Origin: Shewanella jiangmenensis
GTDB lineage: Bacteria > Pseudomonadota > Gammaproteobacteria > Enterobacterales > Shewanellaceae
DNA: 64,000 nt
Assembly: GCF_018596335.1 (NCBI RefSeq)
Contig: NZ_JAHEPS010000006.1
Span: forward strand, 1-64,000
Direction of reading: 5' to 3'
In this document: in pieces, positions 1 through 9,243 of the stretch
Layout: each line of letters begins with the position of its first letter
How positions within the stretch are numbered: the stretch's first letter is position 1
Program-made: the position numbers and the translations under genes
Notes under the pieces: generated by a model
Told to the model about the DNA's origin: nothing
The model's input: only the letters and a program-made list of their open reading frames with translations
The model's database searches: none

Positions 1-504
1 TGCCAGCTCATTTATCTCCGCGTGGCAGGCCGGAGGCCTTTCGGCTTCAACTAACGGAATGAAGCAGTTCATTCCGTTACCTTACAGGTGCGTTTTCGCC
101 CTCAGACCAATGAAAATCGTGCCGAACATTTTCCAGATTATTCCTTGGCTTAGCCGATTTTGTCCATATCAATCTACAAACAAAACGTGATAGAAAAGTA
201 TCTGATTAACTTCGCTCAGCTTTTGGCAAACCGCGCCAAATCAGGCGGCAAAGTGTGCCTGCCACTGACTTTCTGCCATTTATTTACGGCAAAGGCATAG
301 CTACCGCAGGGGCGAGGATGCATCACCTCGTCCTAAGATCTTGACTTCAACTTGATTGCTGCATCTTGTCAGCAATGTGATGTGTTTGGCAAGTAGTTGT
401 ATTTGCTTGGGAAGGTTAAGTGAATGTGCAGTCCCCCCGTGAGGCTAAGCCGTGCTCACGAGGGGACAGGGGAGTCGCGTTAGCGGCTAAACGCCAAATA
501 AAGG
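1..504. other. Gene-free left edge with hairpins
   Basis: No convincing coding region is visible here. Three inverted repeats stand out: a perfect 12-bp repeat with a 4-nt loop at 52-79 (arms TAACGGAATGAA and its complement), a repeat at 313-330 (CGAGG, 8-nt spacer, CCTCG), and a bulged stem at 431-467 (GTCCCC..CGTGAG with CTCACG.GGGGAC). The last lies just beyond the ydbL stop codon on the minus strand. It has no U-run, so it could be a 3'-end processing or stabilising stem rather than a classical terminator. Confidence 0.5.
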
Positions 505-822
505 CTACTTTTTAACCCACTTACCGGAAGGGTCCTGCACAAAGTGGCCTTTGTCGGCGGCCTTGATGGCCTTTTCGGCGGCAAGTTTGGCTACATCCGA
601 GGTGGCGATTTTGTTTTTGGCGGCAATTTTTTCGTATTGGGCGCGGCGCTTGGCGTTGATGTCGTCAACCAGTGCGCGGGCTTCAGCTGAGCCCTGTACC
701 AGCCCCAGATAGCCGTTTTGCTGCTCGCCGACCAGGCCCTGAGCCTTGGCTTGCTGCAGATCCATGGCAAACAGATTGAATGACAGCAGTGCTGACGCGA
801 TAAACAGCAGAGTTCTTTTCAT
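505..822 (-). CDS. ydbL: YdbL-family periplasmic protein (DUF1318)
   Basis: A 105-residue secreted protein with a signal peptide (residues 1 to about 19, ending in NLFAM) followed by the DUF1318 pattern: LQQAKAQGLVGE, a charged helical middle and a C-terminal K-x-G-x-(F/W)xxDxxGxWVKK. It is the last gene of a three-gene unit with the YnbE-like lipoprotein (12-bp gap) and YdbH. In E. coli the same trio acts in the envelope: YdbH is an AsmA-like bridge thought to carry phospholipid to the outer membrane and YnbE is its outer-membrane partner. YdbL is a modulator whose exact action is less clear. The start has a good AGGA ribosome site about 8 bases upstream. Length is typical of the family. Confidence 0.88.
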   Translation of the reverse strand: MKRTLLFIASALLSFNLFAMDLQQAKAQGLVGEQQNGYLGLVQGSAEARALVDDINAKRRAQYEKIAAKNKIATSDVAKLAAEKAIKAADKGHFVQDPSGKWVKK

Positions 823-834
823 GGCATTGTCCTG

Positions 835-1023
835 TCAGAAAAGCTGCTCGTCGGAGAGCAGGGCGTCGAGTTCTTTGTCGACCTTGATGCGGATTTCGTG
901 TTCGATTTTAACATTGAGATTGATAACAATCGGCTTGTCCGGTGGCTCGATTTTGACCGTTGGCGCGCAGGCTGTGGTCAGCAGCGCCATCGAGGCCAGC
1001 AGGCCAGATGTGACTAATTTCAC
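835..1023 (-). CDS. ynbE: YnbE-like outer-membrane lipoprotein
   Basis: A 62-residue lipoprotein. A short signal peptide ends in a lipobox (LLTTAC, modified Cys at residue 19), followed by a family-typical stretch rich in alternating hydrophobic residues (VKIEPPDKPIVINLNVKIE). In E. coli YnbE this segment is thought to add beta strands to the groove of YdbH, forming a continuous bridge between the membranes. It sits 10 bp downstream of ydbH and 12 bp upstream of ydbL, so co-transcription is very likely. The start is GTG, preceded by GAGGA with normal spacing. Family assignment rests on length, lipobox, neighbours and the NLNVKIEHEI-like core. Confidence 0.88.
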   Translation of the reverse strand: MKLVTSGLLASMALLTTACAPTVKIEPPDKPIVINLNVKIEHEIRIKVDKELDALLSDEQLF

Positions 1024-1033
1024 TGGGTAATCC

Positions 1034-4000
1034 TCAGTTTATGTTTTGCTCAATCTGATTTTGCAGCTTATCGGCAACAGTGAGGCTGCGAATAAGTTGC
1101 CACAGGTTCTCTTGGTGAGAGTAATTCAAGTGGATGGGGCGTTCAATGCCTTCGCTCTTGCCTTTCACTTCTATATCCACCGTGGCATCGCCGGTTTCCA
1201 ACATATTGAAGTCGCCGGCAAGGCTTGAATATTCAAGGTGTTTAAGTGCATCAAACACCAGCGCCAGGTGGGGCTGGGATGACACCAGCTCGTCGATGGC
1301 CGGATTATTGGCAACCTGAATTAATCCCCCCGGGGCGCGGGCCGCAAGGCGTCCGCCGCTGACGCTGACTTTGCGCTGCTTTACATCCACCGGCAGCACC
1401 CCATCGAATATGCCGCTGGCCTGAATGCCTTCAACCGGTTGCAGCTCCAGCAGTTCTTCGAGGCTTAAACCGGTCAACACCAGATAGGCATGGGACGGCT
1501 GATTTTGGTTCAGCTTAAAATAGGGCAGGAAAAACTTGCCCTTGAGCAGCTCGCCCTGACTGGTGAGCGAAATATCAAACTCCGACAGGGTGCCGTCGTC
1601 CGCGCTTTCAAGCTCAAGGCTGCCCTGGCCCTGAATATGCTCAAGCACTATGCCGGGGGCGAAGCGGTCAAGCTTCCAGTTAACATCCTTACAGCCAAGG
1701 AAAAAGTTGACGCTCTGGCGTTTATCCTGATGCAGGCTGCAGCTGGCATTCAGCCCGGCGCCGTTAAATGGATAATCGCCAAGGGTGCCTGACAGCTCCT
1801 CGAATCTGGCATTTACGCCGATATCCGTGGTGCTGGCGGGGAAGTTAAGGCTGATGTTGGCGCTTAAGTGGGTGTCGCCCGCAAGGCGCACATCCGGCGC
1901 GTAACCGGCTATGTTGGCGACCGCTTCTCGCCAGTCACCCAGGCTGTTATCGCCTTGCCAGCTTGCTGTTAAGGAGAGCGGCGCGCCCCGTTCATTCAAG
2001 CTGAGCTTATGCTGGCTGGTAAGGATGAGCGGCTGATAGCGGCCGATGCGCCACTGTTCACTACTGTTAACTGTGTCATTGCTGCTAAGTGCCCCATTGC
2101 TGTTAAGCGTGCCCGGTGTAAGGCTCAGGATATGGTTAAGCACCAGGCTGTCGAGCTGAAGGGTGGTGGTTTTACGCCGCTTATTGGTATCGCTTCTTGG
2201 CGCCTGCATGCTCGCCTTAACCCGTTCAATCTCAAGCGTTGCGCTCAGTGCCGGGTGCTGATGCATCAGCTTGGCAATCAGCGATTGCGCCGAGGGGTTG
2301 GCTTCTGCTGCTGTGTCAGGAAAGGACAGAATTAGCGGCGTTTGGTGTTGAGGTGCCGTTTGGCGAAGCTGCCAGTTTGCGCTGCCAAGCTCGAGATTAA
2401 GCTGTCGCTCGGGCGAGGAAGACTTGTGGCTTAGGCGGATATCCTTGATGTTGATACCAAGCTTAAGATCGGCGAGCGCAAGCTCGGTCAACGCCTTTTT
2501 GGCAACAGACTCAACAGCAAGAGACTCGGCCTTAAGAGATTCCGCTGGAGTAGCCTCAGCGGCTTCAGACTGCTCGCTGGTGCTTTTGGTGATGCTGTTG
2601 GTGGCGCTGCTCTTGTTGGCGTCGGTGCGGTTAAGGCTTAACGCGCCACCGAGCTTAAGCTCAGTTTGGCCAAGCTGCAGCTGCTGTAATGAGGCCGCGC
2701 TTGCGGACGCCGAGGCAAAGCGCAGCCACGCCTCAGTGCCTTCCACAGTCAGCCGAGTCTCAGCATCGTCTTTATGGAGCGAAAATTTGCCATCAAGGCT
2801 TAGCTCAGGCTTTGCGAGTGTGATGGCTGTGCTGCCTGCATTTTTACCAAGCAGCGCCGCAGCTGGCACCGGCAGGCTTGCGACAAGATGATTAAGGTCA
2901 AGCTCGCCGAGGTGGCGAAGGCTCATTTTTACCGGGCTTTGCCATTCAAGGCCAGCCAGTTCTGAGCCGTGCAATCCTGAGCCAGGGCTTTCGCCTTGCA
3001 AGAGCTTGCCTGTGCCCGCCACCTGCCACTGCCAGTCGCCAAGGGCGGCATTCATAACAACCGCATCGGCATCGAGCGTGAAGCCTTGGTTGCTGTCGCG
3101 GCTAAACTTAGCCCCTTGGGGCAGGGCAAACTCAAGGCTTAAGGGGGTATCGGCAGGCTTGTTTTTGCTAAGGTTTGCACCAAGCAGGGCATTTTCCAGT
3201 GATTCGAGCCAGAGCATAACATCGTTTGTGGCCGCTGCGGCGCCCTCTGGCACGTATGCTGAGGATGCCAGGGATGCCAGCGCGCGGCGCTCGGCGCCAT
3301 CAAGACGGGTGCTTAAGGTTAAACTGCCTAGGTTTAGCGTGGTTACGCCATCCACCACATGGGCATTCAGGCGGGTATCGGCCACATCGAGCTTAAGCGC
3401 TTTGCTGAGTTTAAGAGGCTCGAGGGCAGTGAGCGAAAGGCTCAGGCCGTGGGATGAAAAGTTTGCATCAAATGCGCCGGTTGTGAGCTCAAGACTGCTT
3501 TGCACCCGGATGTCGCCGTCAGGCACGGGGGCAAGCCAGCTATCAAGCTCCCGCTGGGTTTTAAGAAACAGCGCCAGCGGGTTGGCATCATCAATGGGCA
3601 GTTTGGAATTGGCCAGGTGCTGCAGCAGTTTGTGGGCGCCCGGCAGCGACAACTCAAGGCTGCTTTGCCAGCGGCTTTTGCCAAGCGTTGCATCAAGCTC
3701 CAGCACTTTATCATCGCTTGGGGTGGCGATGCGGCCATGAAGCTCCCGCGCCGAGGTCAGTGACAGATAATCGAGTTTCAGCAGTTTGCCGGCGGCGGTG
3801 TCTATCATCACCGGGCCAAGGGCAATCAGCGGCAGCTTGTCCATGTTAAGTGCCAGCGCCGCGCGATCGCTCGCCTGCTGGCTGCTGGCGGCCTGCAGTG
3901 AGCGGCTGCCAAGAAACACATAGCTTTGGTCAAGGGCGATGGACTGCGGCATGGGCACACTTAACTCGCCAGAGAAATAGCCTTTGGCGGCGTCGAGGGC

Positions 4001-4288
4001 AAGGGTGCTCAGTCGCTGGTCGAAGGTGACTCGCAGGCCTTGAAGCTGCAACCGGCTGTCTTCGATATCGAGATTCAGGTTTTCTAAGGTGATGCCCTGG
4101 GGCTCAAGTTTCCAGGCGAGGCTATTAAGGGTGACGCCGGATTTGGCAAGCTCGGTGCGGGCGAGGGACAACACATAGTCTTTACCCTGAAACCACAAAA
4201 ACGCCGCGCCCGAGGCGATAACAAGCAGCAGGATGCAGGTGACTATCCCGAAAAGACGCAGCGCGCGTTTCGCCAAGGTCCGTGCCAA
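1034..4288 (-). CDS. ydbH: YdbH-family AsmA-like intermembrane transport protein
   Basis: A 1084-residue protein with one N-terminal membrane anchor (about residues 10-33) and a very long periplasmic part of repeated amphipathic beta strands, as in the AsmA-like family of inner-membrane-anchored hydrophobic grooves. The C-terminal region with GIQASGIFDGVLPVDV and a GRLAARAPGG-type segment matches the conserved YdbH 'dicarboxylate transport' domain. The inferred role is phospholipid transfer between inner and outer membranes with YnbE and YdbL, encoded immediately downstream. It is longer than E. coli YdbH (roughly 880 residues). Two low-complexity insertions, rich in Ser/Glu/Ala (encoded near 2500-2620) and Ser/Asn (near 2045-2110), account for part of this. 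The start is TTG, with GGATAA about 8 bases upstream. Confidence 0.88.
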   Translation of the reverse strand: MARTLAKRALRLFGIVTCILLLVIASGAAFLWFQGKDYVLSLARTELAKSGVTLNSLAWKLEPQGITLENLNLDIEDSRLQLQGLRVTFDQRLSTLALDAAKGYFSGELSVPMPQSIALDQSYVFLGSRSLQAASSQQASDRAALALNMDKLPLIALGPVMIDTAAGKLLKLDYLSLTSARELHGRIATPSDDKVLELDATLGKSRWQSSLELSLPGAHKLLQHLANSKLPIDDANPLALFLKTQRELDSWLAPVPDGDIRVQSSLELTTGAFDANFSSHGLSLSLTALEPLKLSKALKLDVADTRLNAHVVDGVTTLNLGSLTLSTRLDGAERRALASLASSAYVPEGAAAATNDVMLWLESLENALLGANLSKNKPADTPLSLEFALPQGAKFSRDSNQGFTLDADAVVMNAALGDWQWQVAGTGKLLQGESPGSGLHGSELAGLEWQSPVKMSLRHLGELDLNHLVASLPVPAAALLGKNAGSTAITLAKPELSLDGKFSLHKDDAETRLTVEGTEAWLRFASASASAASLQQLQLGQTELKLGGALSLNRTDANKSSATNSITKSTSEQSEAAEATPAESLKAESLAVESVAKKALTELALADLKLGINIKDIRLSHKSSSPERQLNLELGSANWQLRQTAPQHQTPLILSFPDTAAEANPSAQSLIAKLMHQHPALSATLEIERVKASMQAPRSDTNKRRKTTTLQLDSLVLNHILSLTPGTLNSNGALSSNDTVNSSEQWRIGRYQPLILTSQHKLSLNERGAPLSLTASWQGDNSLGDWREAVANIAGYAPDVRLAGDTHLSANISLNFPASTTDIGVNARFEELSGTLGDYPFNGAGLNASCSLHQDKRQSVNFFLGCKDVNWKLDRFAPGIVLEHIQGQGSLELESADDGTLSEFDISLTSQGELLKGKFFLPYFKLNQNQPSHAYLVLTGLSLEELLELQPVEGIQASGIFDGVLPVDVKQRKVSVSGGRLAARAPGGLIQVANNPAIDELVSSQPHLALVFDALKHLEYSSLAGDFNMLETGDATVDIEVKGKSEGIERPIHLNYSHQENLWQLIRSLTVADKLQNQIEQNIN

Positions 4289-4465
4289 ACTCGGTTATCC
4301 AAAATTCGATGAATGGCGCGATCTTACCACGTTGCCACCGCTTATCGCACCCATAGGCCCAAGACCAAAGCGGGGTACTGCGTATACTGCATGGAATAAA
4401 ATAAAGCGAAGGGCGGTGGCAGGCCCGGTTGGGAGTGGGCCCACCACCTTTTTACGGATGTTGCT

Positions 4466-5878
4466 TCAGCTACGCGCGCCCGGGATGGCCAGCAGCGCCG
4501 TGAGCGCCTCATCGAGGGTTTGGATGAGCCTGTCTACGTCGGCTGGCGTGGTGGCCGGGCAGCACAGGGTCATGTTGTGAAACGGGGTGATAAGAATGCC
4601 GCGGTTAATCAGATACAGGTGCAGCGCCATTTGCAGCTCATCGTGAAACGCCGCTTCGGCCTCGGCGCCGGTGCGGGGCGGTTTGGCGCAGAACTGAAAC
4701 TCGCAGCGGGCACCGAGCTCCGTTACCGACCAGGGCAGGTCGTGTTTGGCGATAACCTGCCTGAATCCTGCCGCCAGCTGTTTGGCCAGCGGCAACATGT
4801 GTTCGTAGGCGGCGTCGGTCATCACTTCTTCGAGGTTGGCACGCATGCAGTGCATGGCGAGCGCGTTGGCCGACAGCGTGGTGCCCATGCCGCTGTGACC
4901 GTGGGCGTGGCTGTCACCCTCCGGCGACTGAGCGGCCTGATTGATACGCGCCTTGGCTGCCTGCATCGCCTGACTCATTTCCTCACTGCAGCCAAATACG
5001 CCGCAGGGCACGCCGCCCGCCACCGGTTTGCCCATCACAAAAAAGTCGGGCTGCAGGCTCCACAGGCGGGTGCAGCCGCCGATGTCGGTGGAGATAGTGT
5101 GGGTTTCATCAACAATAAATAAGGCGCCATATTGACGGGTGAGCTCACGGCAGCGCTGCATAAAGCCGTCATCTGGCAGCACCATGCCGATATTGGTCAT
5201 GGCGGGCTCGCACAAGAGCGCGCACACATCCCCCTGTTTAAGCGCCTGCTCCAGCGCCTCTTCATCATTAAAAGGGATGGCGCGGCTGTACTGACTTAAA
5301 TCATACACCTGGCCGACAAGCCCCGGGCGGTGCACCGTCTCGCCACCGTGGTCGCGTACCATCACATCGTCCACTGTGCCGTGGTAGCAGCCATCAAACA
5401 CCAGTAGCACCGGCTTTTGGGTGATGGCGCGGGCCCAGCGCAGCACATAACGGTTGGCGTCGGTGGCGGTGGCGGTAACCTGCCAGTAAGGCAGACCAAA
5501 GCGCTTACTTAAGATTTCGCCGCACACTATGGCATCTTCCCCCGGCAGCATGGTGGTGAGCCCCCGGGTGGACTGGCGGGCGAGCGCCGAGGCCACAGGC
5601 GCAGGCGAGTGGCCAAACATGCTGCCAGTATCGCCAAGGCAGAAATCCACATATTCATGGCTGTCGACATCGGTAAAGCGGGCACCGCTGGCGCTTTGCA
5701 CAAAAAGCGGATACGGGGTCGACCAATCGGCCATCCAGTGCATGGGTACGCCGCCATAGAGGGATTGCCGAGCTCTCTCTGCAAGCTCACGTGACTTGGG
5801 GTTGCGCTCGATAAAATAGCTTCGCTCGACGCTCATAAAGGTTTCTACTGCATCTGAGCTAATCCCACTGGCGGTCAT
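4466..5878 (-). CDS. Class III PLP-dependent aminotransferase
   Basis: A 470-residue fold-type I PLP enzyme related to glutamate-1-semialdehyde aminomutase and other class III aminotransferases. Visible landmarks are the N-terminal LGDTGSMFGHSP glycine loop, the FDGCYHG motif near residues 161-167, the cofactor-ring aspartate in VDETHT (Asp257), and the Schiff-base lysine in VMGKPVAGG (Lys284). The C-terminal half is ordinary for the family. It cannot be the heme-pathway HemL from context alone; the substrate is unknown and no pathway gene adjoins it. It stands alone between ydbH and the DUF3083 gene, on the same strand. AGGA about 9 bases upstream supports the start. Confidence 0.82.
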   Translation of the reverse strand: MTASGISSDAVETFMSVERSYFIERNPKSRELAERARQSLYGGVPMHWMADWSTPYPLFVQSASGARFTDVDSHEYVDFCLGDTGSMFGHSPAPVASALARQSTRGLTTMLPGEDAIVCGEILSKRFGLPYWQVTATATDANRYVLRWARAITQKPVLLVFDGCYHGTVDDVMVRDHGGETVHRPGLVGQVYDLSQYSRAIPFNDEEALEQALKQGDVCALLCEPAMTNIGMVLPDDGFMQRCRELTRQYGALFIVDETHTISTDIGGCTRLWSLQPDFFVMGKPVAGGVPCGVFGCSEEMSQAMQAAKARINQAAQSPEGDSHAHGHSGMGTTLSANALAMHCMRANLEEVMTDAAYEHMLPLAKQLAAGFRQVIAKHDLPWSVTELGARCEFQFCAKPPRTGAEAEAAFHDELQMALHLYLINRGILITPFHNMTLCCPATTPADVDRLIQTLDEALTALLAIPGARS

Positions 5879-5976
5879 TTGTGTGCTTCCTGTTTTAATT
5901 ATTGAACGACGTGCTCATTATTATCATCGCAATATGGGCTTGGCAAGGGGCAAGATTTGGCCTTTTTGATGGCAAT

Positions 5977-6003
5977 AAAAAAGGAGCCCGAGGGCTCCTT
6001 TTC
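5977..6003 (-). terminator. Rho-independent terminator after the DUF3083 gene
   Basis: On the minus strand a stem AAGGAGCCC / GGGCTCCTT closes a three-base loop and is followed by a run of T. It lies 35 bp past the stop of the DUF3083 gene. Confidence 0.85.
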
Positions 6004-6037
6004 CGCTAAGTGTTTAACGCTCAGCGATAAGTGCGTA

Positions 6038-7102
6038 TTAGCGTTTGTAGCTGATGTGCTGATGGAAGCGCACCACCAGATCCTGGCGCTCACCATCGAG
6101 GTCGATGTCGGTGGCAAACTGGCGCAGCGCATCTTCGACTTCGTTGAGGAAGCGGCCGAAACCGGCGTCGGTGTGATCTTCTTTACCGGCGGCAATCACA
6201 AAGTAGGCGGTTTCCACCAGATTGGTGCCGCTCCAGTGTGACAAAAACTGCGGCTCGGCGGCGCTTGGGTCAAAGCCCAGCATCTGCACGCCTTTGTCGG
6301 TGCTTAAACGGTCAAACTTAGAGTTGCGAACCAGCGGCAGCAGGCCGTTGGCGACCATGGCAGCGCGTTTAAAGTTATGATCGAGCACGGCTTTTTTAAA
6401 GCTGTCCTGCAGGCGGGTGTACACCTTGGTGTAATCGCCAAGGCTCTCGTTGCCAAGGCGCTGCTTGAGGCGACGGCCAAGTGGCAGGGTGACAGTGACA
6501 TAACTCAGGGCGCTGACATCGTCCGGCAGGGCGCAGCCACGGGCCTTGTAGCGCTGTGGAATACCGCGCAGTTTAAAGCCGTAGGTCTTTTTGTTGCCCT
6601 TGGCGCGGGCAAACAGATCGTAGGTCAGGTGCTGGTGGTCACGCACCTTGATGGGCTGCTCCAGTGCCAGTTTCGGGGCGAACTCGGCCAGCAGGCCCTG
6701 CACCTGGGTGTGGAAAGAGGCGGAGTTGGCGCGCAGCTCGTCACCCACTGCAAGGAACAAAAAGCGGATTTTGCGGGTACGGTAGTCGGCGCGGGCAAAC
6801 AGGTTTTGCGCCTCGTGGTAGCGCGGGTTGTAGAAGAAAATGACCTGCTGCTCAGTCTCCAGGCAGTAGGCTTCGGTGTGGAAGCGCACCACGGGGAGTT
6901 TATCGTTGGCGATGACATGCACGTTACGCAGGTTATGGCGATCGGCCAGTTCAAAAAACTGTCTTGCCAGCGCCTGATAACAGCTCAGGTAATCGGGATA
7001 TTGGCTCAGCAGGGCGTCCGTGAGTTTGATCTCTGCCGTAATGTACTGATTGGTACGGGCGTCCGTTGGCAGGTAGACCTTTTGCTGATGGTTGAAAGAC
7101 AT
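6038..7102 (-). CDS. DUF3083 family protein
   Basis: A 354-residue soluble protein matching, by overall sequence, the DUF3083 family of Shewanella and its relatives. It has no signal peptide and no membrane segment. Recognisable stretches include HVIANDKLPVVRFHTEAYCL, FYNPRYHEAQNLF, and a basic C-terminal third with SHWSGTNLVETAYFVIAAG and FHQHISYKR at the end. Function is unknown and I see no catalytic signature. An upstream in-frame GTG (7108) overlaps the AAGGAG ribosome site, so the ATG at 7102, five bases after it, is the better start. It is flanked by terminators on its own 3' side and on that of the DUF481 gene, so it appears monocistronic. Confidence 0.78.
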   Translation of the reverse strand: MSFNHQQKVYLPTDARTNQYITAEIKLTDALLSQYPDYLSCYQALARQFFELADRHNLRNVHVIANDKLPVVRFHTEAYCLETEQQVIFFYNPRYHEAQNLFARADYRTRKIRFLFLAVGDELRANSASFHTQVQGLLAEFAPKLALEQPIKVRDHQHLTYDLFARAKGNKKTYGFKLRGIPQRYKARGCALPDDVSALSYVTVTLPLGRRLKQRLGNESLGDYTKVYTRLQDSFKKAVLDHNFKRAAMVANGLLPLVRNSKFDRLSTDKGVQMLGFDPSAAEPQFLSHWSGTNLVETAYFVIAAGKEDHTDAGFGRFLNEVEDALRQFATDIDLDGERQDLVVRFHQHISYKR

Positions 7103-7262
7103 AATCACTCCTTGGGTACATGAACCAGATTCTGGTTGCGTTGCAGCGATCCTAACGGGGAAATGCTGCAGAAATGTTGTTCTTAAGCAGGTTTTTGTTC
7201 ACTTTATTCCCTGTGTATGAGTTTTTGCTTAAAAACCCGAGCGTGGGGAGCGTCAGGGCAAC

Positions 7263-7288
7263 AAAAAAGGGAGCAATTTGCTCCCTTT
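7263..7288 (-). terminator. Rho-independent terminator after the DUF481 gene
   Basis: Stem AAAGGGAGCA / TGCTCCCTTT with a 3-base loop, followed on the minus strand by T residues, just downstream of the DUF481 stop codon. Confidence 0.85.
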
Positions 7289-7300
7289 GTGATTCAGGCC

Positions 7301-8416
7301 TCAAATATCGACGCCAAACCCGATAATCAGCTGATAGTCATCGCTTTTGGGGACTGTGCCATCGGCGTTTTCCCGAGGGTTGTTGGTTCTGTCCCATACC
7401 AGCGACACGTCCAAATCAAAGATGTCAGTGAGGTCGATGGAAATGCCGGTGAGGGCATGGTGGGAGTAACCACCGGCTTCTTCGCTGCCGTAGAGCATCT
7501 GATAACGGGCGTTAAGGTCGATATCGTCGGTCAGCTCATGTTCAAAGCGGGTGTCTACCACAAAGGCGGCTGTGCCTTCGGTGTCGGATTCGCCGGCCTT
7601 AACCTCACTGAAGCGGGTATAGGTGTAACCCGGGCCGCCACCTATGGTCCATTCGGTGCGGGAGTTATCTATGATGTCGTAACCCAGACCCGCGCCGAGG
7701 GTCAGCTTGGTGTCAATGTTGAGGAATGGGTCTTTGTAGTATTCCAAAAACACCGGCCGCAAATAAAACTGGCGGCTGATAAACCAGTCAAAACTGCTGG
7801 TAATACGGTGGTTATTGGCGGTGTTTTCACCGTCGTTTTTGGCGTACTTTCCAAGGTAATCGGCATTGAAACGCGACTCAGTGGTGCGCCGTCTGGCGTT
7901 GGCACTGGCGGTGTAGTCGATTTGATCTGTGTTACCTGAGCGCAGGTTGGCGCCGAGGCTGGCCTTGGCCGACCAGTAATTGGCTTCGCGCTGGGTGCCG
8001 GGAATAATAGTCAGAATTTGGCTGCGCTCGAACGGCATGCCATCGAGGTAGGCTTTGCCGTCAACAATTTCAAGCTTGCCGGTTTTGGTGCTCAAATCCA
8101 CAAATCCCACCGACACCTTGCCAGCGCTTCTGAGCGCTTTTACGTCTTCCCAGTCAAAATACTGGGTGTCGAGGTTGTCGCTTTCAAACTCGAGTTTGTC
8201 GTCGTACAGGTTTTTGATTTCGCCTTTGAGCAATTCGTTTGAGGTCAGCAGCAGCCAGTCGAATTGGTCATCCACAGTGACATTGAATGGGTTTGGCATC
8301 GGCGGCGAGGTCGCCAGCGCCTGCGGGCTTATCACTCCGGCAAGACCTGTCAGCAGCGCTGTGGTCAACAACCGGTTACGGCCAGAAAAAAGTGGGTTCC
8401 GAAACGGGGTTTTCAA
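7301..8416 (-). CDS. DUF481 (YdiY-like) outer-membrane beta-barrel protein
   Basis: A 371-residue exported protein with an N-terminal signal peptide (to about residue 35, ...SPQALA). A short N-terminal region (WLLLTSNELLKGEIKNLYDDKLEFESDNLD) resembles the small domain found before DUF481 barrels. The DUF481 barrel fills the rest, with many alternating aromatic strands (SLGANLRSGNTDQIDYTASANARRRT, FSEVKAGESDTEG) and an aromatic/hydrophobic C-terminus (IIGFGVDI). E. coli YdiY is the nearest well-known relative; its function is not established and it is acid-induced there. The start is TTG with AAGGAG at good spacing. It has its own terminator and no operon partner. Confidence 0.85.
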   Translation of the reverse strand: MKTPFRNPLFSGRNRLLTTALLTGLAGVISPQALATSPPMPNPFNVTVDDQFDWLLLTSNELLKGEIKNLYDDKLEFESDNLDTQYFDWEDVKALRSAGKVSVGFVDLSTKTGKLEIVDGKAYLDGMPFERSQILTIIPGTQREANYWSAKASLGANLRSGNTDQIDYTASANARRRTTESRFNADYLGKYAKNDGENTANNHRITSSFDWFISRQFYLRPVFLEYYKDPFLNIDTKLTLGAGLGYDIIDNSRTEWTIGGGPGYTYTRFSEVKAGESDTEGTAAFVVDTRFEHELTDDIDLNARYQMLYGSEEAGGYSHHALTGISIDLTDIFDLDVSLVWDRTNNPRENADGTVPKSDDYQLIIGFGVDI

Positions 8417-8534
8417 TCTGATGCTCCTTGCAATCTGTCGGCCAATCGCCTGAATTTTAAGGGTAAGGCGATTGGGCCAGCAACAAATTAAACACCTTTG
8501 TAATAAGGATAATACTTAAGTTTACCTTAAGAGC

Positions 8535-8610
8535 GTGCGAACTCTGCCTTGCATCTATCCGCTGTAAACTCACGCAGAGCAAGCACGGGACTTATTCGCA
8601 CCTTCCCTTA
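8535..8610. repeat. Dispersed repeat, copy A (short, right-end only)
   Basis: About 75 bp nearly identical to the right half of the element at 17453-17720 and to the copy at 31185-31286. The shared core includes CTTGCATCTATCC, GCAGAGCAAGCACGGGACT and the end TTCGCACCTTCCCT. Copy A ends directly on the tesA stop codon. The left terminal repeat is not present here, so it is probably a truncated relic. Confidence 0.75.
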
Positions 8611-9243
8611 AGCTTTGGGGCGATTTTCCAGCACAGAAACAAACCAGGGCTGCATAAAATCAGCGATTTTGGGCTGCGCCGCCTCATTGGGGTGGATGCC
8701 GTCACGCTGCATCAGCTGAGGGTCGGTAATGATGCCGGTCATAAAAAACGGCATCAGAGTGACGCCTGGCAGGGCACCAAGCTCGGCATAAACTTCGGCA
8801 AAGGCTTTGGCGTAGCGCGGGCCGTAGTTGGTCGGCACCATCACTTCACTGAGCAGCACCCGCGCCCCGGACGCCTGACTCAGGTCGATGATTTTTGTAA
8901 GATTCTTTTTCAGCTCTGCCGGTGAAAAACCGCGCAGGCCATCGTTGCCCCCCAGCATGACCAGCACGGCGTCAGGCTTGGCAGACTCAAGCAGGGCGGG
9001 CAATCGGCGCAGGCCGCCGGCACTGGTTTCGCCGCTCACGGCGCCGCTAACCAAGGTGTGTCCCTCAAGTCTTGGGCGCAGTAAATTGATCCAGCCGTCT
9101 TTTTCCTCCATACCGTAACTTGCACTCAGGCTGTCGCCGAGGATTAATATAGTCTCGGCTTTCAGGGGGAATGCCATTACGCTCAATGCCAGCAGCGCGG
9201 CCAAGAGGCCTTTGCCAATTACGTTACGGAAACAGGAAATCAT
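8608..9243 (-). CDS. tesA: Multifunctional acyl-CoA thioesterase I / lysophospholipase L1 (TesA)
   Basis: A 211-residue periplasmic SGNH/GDSL hydrolase. After a signal peptide (about residues 1-29, ending LKAE) come the four family blocks: GDSL with nucleophile Ser38, the oxyanion glycine in VSGETSAGG, GGND (Asn100), and the DGIHPN block carrying the catalytic Asp and His. TesA hydrolyses acyl-CoA, lysophospholipid and arylester substrates. It is divergent from the ABC exporter genes ybbA-ybbP, the arrangement seen in many proteobacteria. The ATG at 9243 overlaps the ATG of ybbA on the other strand. An in-frame ATG at 9261 is an alternative; neither has a strong ribosome site, so the start is uncertain by six codons. 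Confidence 0.92.
   Translation of the reverse strand: MISCFRNVIGKGLLAALLALSVMAFPLKAETILILGDSLSASYGMEEKDGWINLLRPRLEGHTLVSGAVSGETSAGGLRRLPALLESAKPDAVLVMLGGNDGLRGFSPAELKKNLTKIIDLSQASGARVLLSEVMVPTNYGPRYAKAFAEVYAELGALPGVTLMPFFMTGIITDPQLMQRDGIHPNEAAQPKIADFMQPWFVSVLENRPKA

Noticed and set aside
1..80. Integron attC site suggested by the GTTA/TAAC palindrome
   Set aside because: Core sites RYYYAAC and GTTRRRY are not both present in the right order and no gene cassette or integrase is seen.
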